Source of the DNA: Campylobacterota bacterium
GTDB lineage: Bacteria > Campylobacterota > Campylobacteria > Campylobacterales > Sulfurovaceae
DNA length: 39,311 nt
Direction: 5' to 3'
Assembly (NCBI GenBank): GCA_030836805.1
Contig: JAUPLS010000174.1
Span: 1-39,311, forward strand
A program made the position numbers and the translations under genes. Below are positions 35,631-39,311 of the stretch, in pieces; the stretch's first letter is position 1; each line of letters starts with the position of its first letter. The notes below the pieces were generated by a model. It was not told the origin of the DNA. It saw nothing but the letters and a program-made list of their open reading frames with translations, and made no database searches.

Positions 35631-38209
35631 TTATTTCTTCTTATTGCACTATTGACGCCAGCCCCCGCACTCGCAGCGATTTGCATTTGGGTTCTGCGGT
35701 CTGGCGCACTCTGTAAAATAAAGTTATTAACATTATTGACATTGGTTGACTTGCCACCCATTCCTTCAGCATTGTTATATTTTGCTGGAACAACAGCCTC
35801 GCCCTTATGAATATATGCAAGTCCATCTTGAGGAACATAATTTGTTCCAGTATCCAAGAAGCCAAGAAAACCACCAATTGATGACAGTATACCACCCAAA
35901 CCACCACCAGATGAACCTCCAGAGCTTCCGCCAGAAGAACCACCGCCCATATTGAATAATGAACTAAATATGTCACCTAATCCACCGCCGCCACCGCTTG
36001 ATGGTGTGAAAATTTTATCAATTATTTTGTCAGCAGCCATTTGCAACATTTTATTTGTTATCGTATTTAATGCGTTCATCATTGCATCTTTAAAGTTTTT
36101 TGGCGACTTGACAATATCTTGCATCATAGTGCTAAAAGCTTGCTTTGTTGTGTTAACCATTGCAATTTGATCTTTATTCTGTTCCAAATAAATTTTTGAA
36201 TTTTGCTCAGCCAATTTCGTTTTATGATCAATTTCAAGTTTTTCAATCTCGGCGTGTATTTGTGATAATGCTTCAACATCGCCAGCATACAATCCTTTTT
36301 TCTTTTCGTAGTAGTCAAGCGTTGCCAAATATTGAGTGTCGATCATTTGCAATTCACTCTTGAGCATCTGTTCTTGATTAATATTTCCCATTGCCAATTC
36401 TTGATCTAAAAATGTTCTTTTTATATCCAATTTTGCTTCTTCATTTGCTCGTGCTATTTCTAAATTTTGGATGTTGACAGCTTTTTGTCTTCTTTCCAAA
36501 TCTGCATTAAGTTTATCAGCGTTAGCAGCGATATTGTTTGCCCTTTGATTTTCTATGAGCATAAGCTCGCCCTCAAGCTTTATTTGCTCAGCTTGCAACT
36601 TTAAAACATCAGCTTTATTCGTGCCGGGTGCTTTTTGTTCTTTTGCATTTTGTGCAAGTTTTCTTTCAAGTTCTTTCTTTTCAATCTCGGCGTCTTTATT
36701 TATTAACTCAGCTTTTTTGGCATAAAAATTTTCAACTGTTATTATTTTACGATTAAATAAGTCGTCATTTATTTCGCTCTCTCTGTCTTGCTGTTCTTTT
36801 AATAATGCAATCTCTGCTTCTATTCGTGCGTTAATAACAGCAAGCTCAGCATCACCAATTGCTTTTTGTTTTGCTTTTGCATCACTTACACCGCCGCCTC
36901 CAGTTGTTGGTGCTTTATAATCTTTTCCGCCTGCTGGTGGTTTTGGTGGTACTTGTGTTGGTTCATTTTTATATGAGCCTAAATTGTCAATATCTTTCTT
37001 TCCATCGTCAAGAATTTTTTTAATTTCTTTTGTTGTTTTTCTTGCATTGTTTTCAATATCTGACATACTCTTTTTGAAAGCATTTGTCATTGGTGCCATT
37101 GATCCAGAGGCAATTGATTGAATAACACCATTTACAACACGACCAAAACCTGCTACAACAACAAGTGCGCCATTGACATAATTTTCAATAAGTTTGAAAG
37201 CAATTTGAAACGCAACTCGTAAATCTATGACCGCAATTTTAAGAAAACCAAGATAGTTTTGGAATGTTTGCAAATCACTTGTTGCACTTCCGCCGCCACC
37301 AAAAATTGAAGTTATAAGCCCGCCAATTAATTTAAATATTGGACTAACAACCGAAAACATAGCAGAAGCAACATCAGCAATTGCACTCAATACAGTCATA
37401 AAATATTCTAAACCAGCTTTTACAAATTGAACAATGACAGGTCCATTTTCTATAAACCATTCAGACATTTTTGTGAAAACTGGCATTAAATATCTTGCAA
37501 CAGTATTTCCAACGCCTTGCATTACATCACCCAAATCATTTTTTGCATTTTTATATGATTCAATTAATGCTGTATCACCAGCCAAAGTGATTCCTAATTC
37601 ATTATGTTTTTTAGTTTCTTCATCAAGGTTTTCATTCATTGCCTTGCCAATTTTTATAACTTCATCAACATTTTTTCCATACAATTCCATTGCAAGCATG
37701 TCACGATCAATACCAGACTTATGCTCATTCATTACCTTTATTGAATTTTGCATTATCTCTTGAGAACTCAAAAGATTGCCATTATTGTCTCTTGTTGCAA
37801 TTCCTAACTCTTTGAATCTATCCTCATTTCCTTTCAAATTGTTTGTCATTTTTCCAATAACAGACATATAAGAATCTGCACTTGTTCCAGCATCTTCTAA
37901 AATAGTTGATAATGCAGCCGCCTGAATTGCTGTCATTCCAAGTCTTTGACTCATTATTTGTGTTTTATTAGAGCTTTCAACCATATCATTGATTGAATTT
38001 GATATGGTTGAAAAAACCATTTTTACAGCTTCAAGAGCAAGAAAGCCTTTAAATAATGTTCCTAATTTTGAAAACGTCGACGTGAGACTACCCAAGCTCG
38101 ACTCCATCGATTTGGTCGTTTGCTTGACTTTATTATCTGCTTTTTCTAATTCATTGACTAAATCTTTTGAATTACCTGTTATGCCAACGTCGATGTTATC
38201 AGTAGCCAT
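35627..38209 (-). CDS. Tape measure protein
   Basis: 860 residues. It sets tail length and is ejected with the DNA. The N-terminal coiled coil (LVNELEKADNKVKQTTKSMES) and alpha-helical repeats with LGMTAIQAAALSTILEDAG lead to hydrophobic segments (~245-300 and 330-365), a long charged coiled coil (450-690) and a Gly/Ser-rich end. The end carries the usual tail-measure signature DTGTNYVPQDGLAYIHKGEA. Length implies a tail of about 130 nm. It follows the frameshifted tail chaperone by 12 bases. Confidence 0.92.
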   Translation of the reverse strand: MATDNIDVGITGNSKDLVNELEKADNKVKQTTKSMESSLGSLTSTFSKLGTLFKGFLALEAVKMVFSTISNSINDMVESSNKTQIMSQRLGMTAIQAAALSTILEDAGTSADSYMSVIGKMTNNLKGNEDRFKELGIATRDNNGNLLSSQEIMQNSIKVMNEHKSGIDRDMLAMELYGKNVDEVIKIGKAMNENLDEETKKHNELGITLAGDTALIESYKNAKNDLGDVMQGVGNTVARYLMPVFTKMSEWFIENGPVIVQFVKAGLEYFMTVLSAIADVASAMFSVVSPIFKLIGGLITSIFGGGGSATSDLQTFQNYLGFLKIAVIDLRVAFQIAFKLIENYVNGALVVVAGFGRVVNGVIQSIASGSMAPMTNAFKKSMSDIENNARKTTKEIKKILDDGKKDIDNLGSYKNEPTQVPPKPPAGGKDYKAPTTGGGGVSDAKAKQKAIGDAELAVINARIEAEIALLKEQQDRESEINDDLFNRKIITVENFYAKKAELINKDAEIEKKELERKLAQNAKEQKAPGTNKADVLKLQAEQIKLEGELMLIENQRANNIAANADKLNADLERRQKAVNIQNLEIARANEEAKLDIKRTFLDQELAMGNINQEQMLKSELQMIDTQYLATLDYYEKKKGLYAGDVEALSQIHAEIEKLEIDHKTKLAEQNSKIYLEQNKDQIAMVNTTKQAFSTMMQDIVKSPKNFKDAMMNALNTITNKMLQMAADKIIDKIFTPSSGGGGGLGDIFSSLFNMGGGSSGGSSGGSSGGGLGGILSSIGGFLGFLDTGTNYVPQDGLAYIHKGEAVVPAKYNNAEGMGGKSTNVNNVNNFILQSAPDRRTQMQIAASAGAGVNSAIRRNN

Positions 38210-38221
38210 CTTATTCCTTTT

Positions 38222-38503
38222 TTAAATCATTCTAATTTTTCTCGCCTCGCCAGTGTGTACACCCGGCATCGCTGGCATTGATTCAACAAACTTTTTATTC
38301 ATCTCTTCAATGTCTTTTGGCTCTTTTTCTGTTTTTCTTTCTATACCCATATACGCAGCAACCAACTGATGGATTGGCGGGTTATCTTTTTGATATTCGT
38401 TAATTTGTTTTAGTTGTATTAGGTCAACATTTTCTTTTATGTATTCAAAAGTCCAACCAAAACAGGTTATGAGGTGAACATATATCTCACCCCAGTTTAT
38501 TTT
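38222..38503 (-). CDS. T-like extension of tail chaperone, expressed by -1 frameshift
   Basis: Missing from the ORF track because it has no start codon near its beginning. From the A9 run at 38500-38508 the -1 frame reads KINWGEIYVHLITCFGWTFEYIKENVDL..., NPPIHQLVAAYMG, ending RKIRMI at 38222: 93 residues with the features of lambda gpGT/T-type chaperone C-termini. The slip site is A AAA AAA directly before the zero-frame stop TAA 38499-38497. The product would be a ~195-residue fusion with the 103-residue G-like protein. It helps load the tape measure during tail assembly. Confidence 0.82.
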   Translation of the reverse strand, partial: KINWGEIYVHLITCFGWTFEYIKENVDLIQLKQINEYQKDNPPIHQLVAAYMGIERKTEKEPKDIEEMNKKFVESMPAMPGVHTGEARKIRMI

Positions 38504-38808
38504 TTTTTATTACCCTTTGAATTTTCGTCAGCGCTTCCAGACACTAAACCAGACACGCCCATAATTGCACCAACAACTTCTTGCACATTGCTCAAATCAA
38601 GCATTTCCGCAACTTCTTCTCTTGTTATTTTTGGGTAGTTTCTTTTTAGTGATGAGAACGCCAAATCAATTGCAACGCTTGCTTGTTTGTTTGCTTTCAT
38701 CTTTCCAAAGTTTTGAAAGTCTTCCTCAAATCTTTCAACAACACCCAAAGCCAATGGGGGGAATGTGTAAGACTTGCCATTTAATTCAACATCAATTCCT
38801 TTAATCAT
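38497..38808 (-). CDS. Tail assembly chaperone (G-like, zero frame)
   Basis: 103 residues. VELNGKSYTFPPLALGVVERFEEDF and SVAIDLAFSSLKRNYPKITREEVAEMLDL match the small tail-chaperone fold. It ends GNKKK-stop in the slippery A run. It has its own promoter, 38835-38862. Its sequence is similar to the preceding gene (NKKYTF/GKSYTF; IELAFKSL/IDLAFSSL), so the two are tandem paralogues; only this one carries the frameshift. Confidence 0.84.
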   Translation of the reverse strand: MIKGIDVELNGKSYTFPPLALGVVERFEEDFQNFGKMKANKQASVAIDLAFSSLKRNYPKITREEVAEMLDLSNVQEVVGAIMGVSGLVSGSADENSKGNKKK

Positions 38809-38834
38809 TTTTTAAACTCCAATCAATTAATATA

Positions 38835-38862
38835 ATTTTATAACAATTTAAAACAAAATCAA
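38835..38862 (-). promoter_or_regulatory. Promoter of frameshifting chaperone and tape measure
   Basis: Minus strand TTGATT, 16 bp, TAAAAT, overlapping the last codon of the upstream chaperone paralogue. Confidence 0.62.
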
Positions 38863-39140
38863 TTTACAACTATCAGTGAGAAATCAAAAACAAAGTCAAC
38901 AATTTTTTGTGCTCGCTCAGTATCCTCGCCTAAAATTTTCACAGTAGTTTCAACATTGATGTCATTGTGTTCAATTAGTAAACTTTTGAACGCTAACTCA
39001 ATGAATAAATATGTTTTTTCTTCTTGCGTCATATTTATATAGTTGCCCAACTCTTTTCTGCAATGTGCCAAACTTTCTTGATGCAACTGTGTAAAAGTAT
39101 ATTTTTTGTTATCGTGCTCAACTGTCATTTGTTTAAACAT
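38859..39140 (-). CDS. Tail assembly chaperone paralogue
   Basis: 93 residues from ATG 39140, which follows GAGGATAATAAAA; the track start five codons upstream lies in the ribosome-binding site. EHDNKKYTFTQLHQESLAHCRKELGN, EEKTYLFIELAFKSLLIEHNDINVETTVKIL aligns over its length with the G-like gene. It is a duplicate chaperone without a visible frameshift; both could form part of the assembly complex. Its start overlaps the stop of the membrane protein gene upstream. Confidence 0.75.
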   Translation of the reverse strand: MFKQMTVEHDNKKYTFTQLHQESLAHCRKELGNYINMTQEEKTYLFIELAFKSLLIEHNDINVETTVKILGEDTERAQKIVDFVFDFSLIVVN

Positions 39141-39311
39141 TTTTATTATCCTCATTAAAAACTTTATTTTTTACAAAAACCTCATCAACCATTATTGTTG
39201 CGAATATGTTAAATAAGAAAATACAGAATAGAGCAAAGTTTATTGCTGTCAACTGTTGCACGATAATCATATCCAAAACAGTGAAGCCGAAAAAAATTAA
39301 ATTCAATATAA
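39133..39311 (-). CDS. Small two-TM membrane protein, 3' part (gene crosses circle junction)
   Basis: The same gene as 1-152. Within the window the reading frame enters at 39311 and ends TAA 39133, coding ...LTAINFALFCIFLFNIFATIMVDEVFVKNKVF and a polar tail. The stop overlaps the start of the chaperone paralogue (ATGTTTAA), indicating coupling. Confidence 0.65.
   Translation of the reverse strand, partial: ILNLIFFGFTVLDMIIVQQLTAINFALFCIFLFNIFATIMVDEVFVKNKVFNEDNKNV
39191..39311. repeat. Right copy of 121-bp terminal direct repeat
   Basis: Identical to bases 1-121; see the left copy. Joining the two gives an uninterrupted reading frame of the small membrane protein. Confidence 0.95.

Noticed and set aside
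38222-38480. Non-coding gap between chaperone and tape measure
   Set aside because: It holds the -1 frame of the tail chaperone, so it is coding.
1-39311. Lysogeny module or recoded stop codons
   Set aside because: No integrase, excisionase or recognisable repressor was found. TAA, TGA and TAG all appear as normal stops of well-supported genes, so the standard code holds.

Overview
The window is one complete circular genome of a tailed double-stranded DNA phage. Its last 121 bases (39191-39311) repeat its first 121, so the unique length is 39190 bp. The base composition is very AT-rich (about one third G+C by eye). A membrane-anchored spanin with an overlapping lipoprotein spanin and a GH19-type endolysin imply a Gram-negative host. 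The head genes are HK97-like, and the tail tip is of the gene-transfer-agent/lambda type (DUF2460, DUF2163, NlpC/P60, large hub), with an 860-residue tape measure. This is a siphovirus, roughly 130 nm long by the 0.15 nm per residue rule. The host genus cannot be read from the sequence; an AT-rich proteobacterium is my inference. I see no integrase, recognisable repressor, DNA polymerase or RNA polymerase.

Nearly all virion, lysis and DNA-modification genes are on the minus strand. Read in transcription order they are: orphan adenine methylase (17.1 kb); ParB-methylase fusion; small terminase; endolysin; holin-like protein; Rz and Rz1; prohead protease/scaffold; major capsid protein; terminator (10.2 kb); large terminase; portal-MuF fusion (6.1-8.2 kb); a small head protein, connector, gp10-like, tail terminator and major tail protein (2.9-0.4 kb); terminator. 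Then across the circle junction come two tiny membrane proteins, duplicated tail-assembly chaperones with a -1 frameshift, the tape measure, DUF2460, DUF2163, NlpC/P60, hub, two paralogous fibres and a coiled-coil membrane protein (to 26.6 kb). A final minus block (22.1-17.6 kb) holds an exported protein, a GIY-YIG endonuclease and a run of fibre/baseplate-like proteins.

Plus-strand transcription units sit between these blocks like inserted cassettes, at 3.0-5.9, 8.2-8.7, 22.2-26.6 and 34.8-35.6 kb. They carry small acidic proteins of unknown function, a phosphoesterase-like protein with an HTH, an SF2 helicase with a zinc ribbon, a tRNA-Tyr and a first copy of a structured RNA. A second RNA copy is at 17.2 kb. 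Many promoters are visible. Most have a TTGATT/TTGCTT/TTTACT-like -35, exactly 16 bp of spacer and TATAAT. A separate three-copy cassette promoter (TTTACA-N14-TATAAT, then ATATATAGTGT or close to it) precedes cassette genes.

Three things stand out. (1) Two diverged copies of a ~350-nt RNA show compensatory base changes in several helices, have their own promoters and have no protein partner; the sequence reminds me of HEARO/omega-RNA scaffolds, but no iscB is present. (2) Six otherwise dissimilar cassette proteins end in the same C-terminal signature, [KRT][LM]K[IV]-stop, three with an AIP[ED] motif just before it; this could be a shared docking, packaging or stability tag. (3) A 12-bp perfect inverted repeat has one arm filling most of the -35/-10 spacer of the small-terminase promoter and the other in the leader, the layout of an operator.
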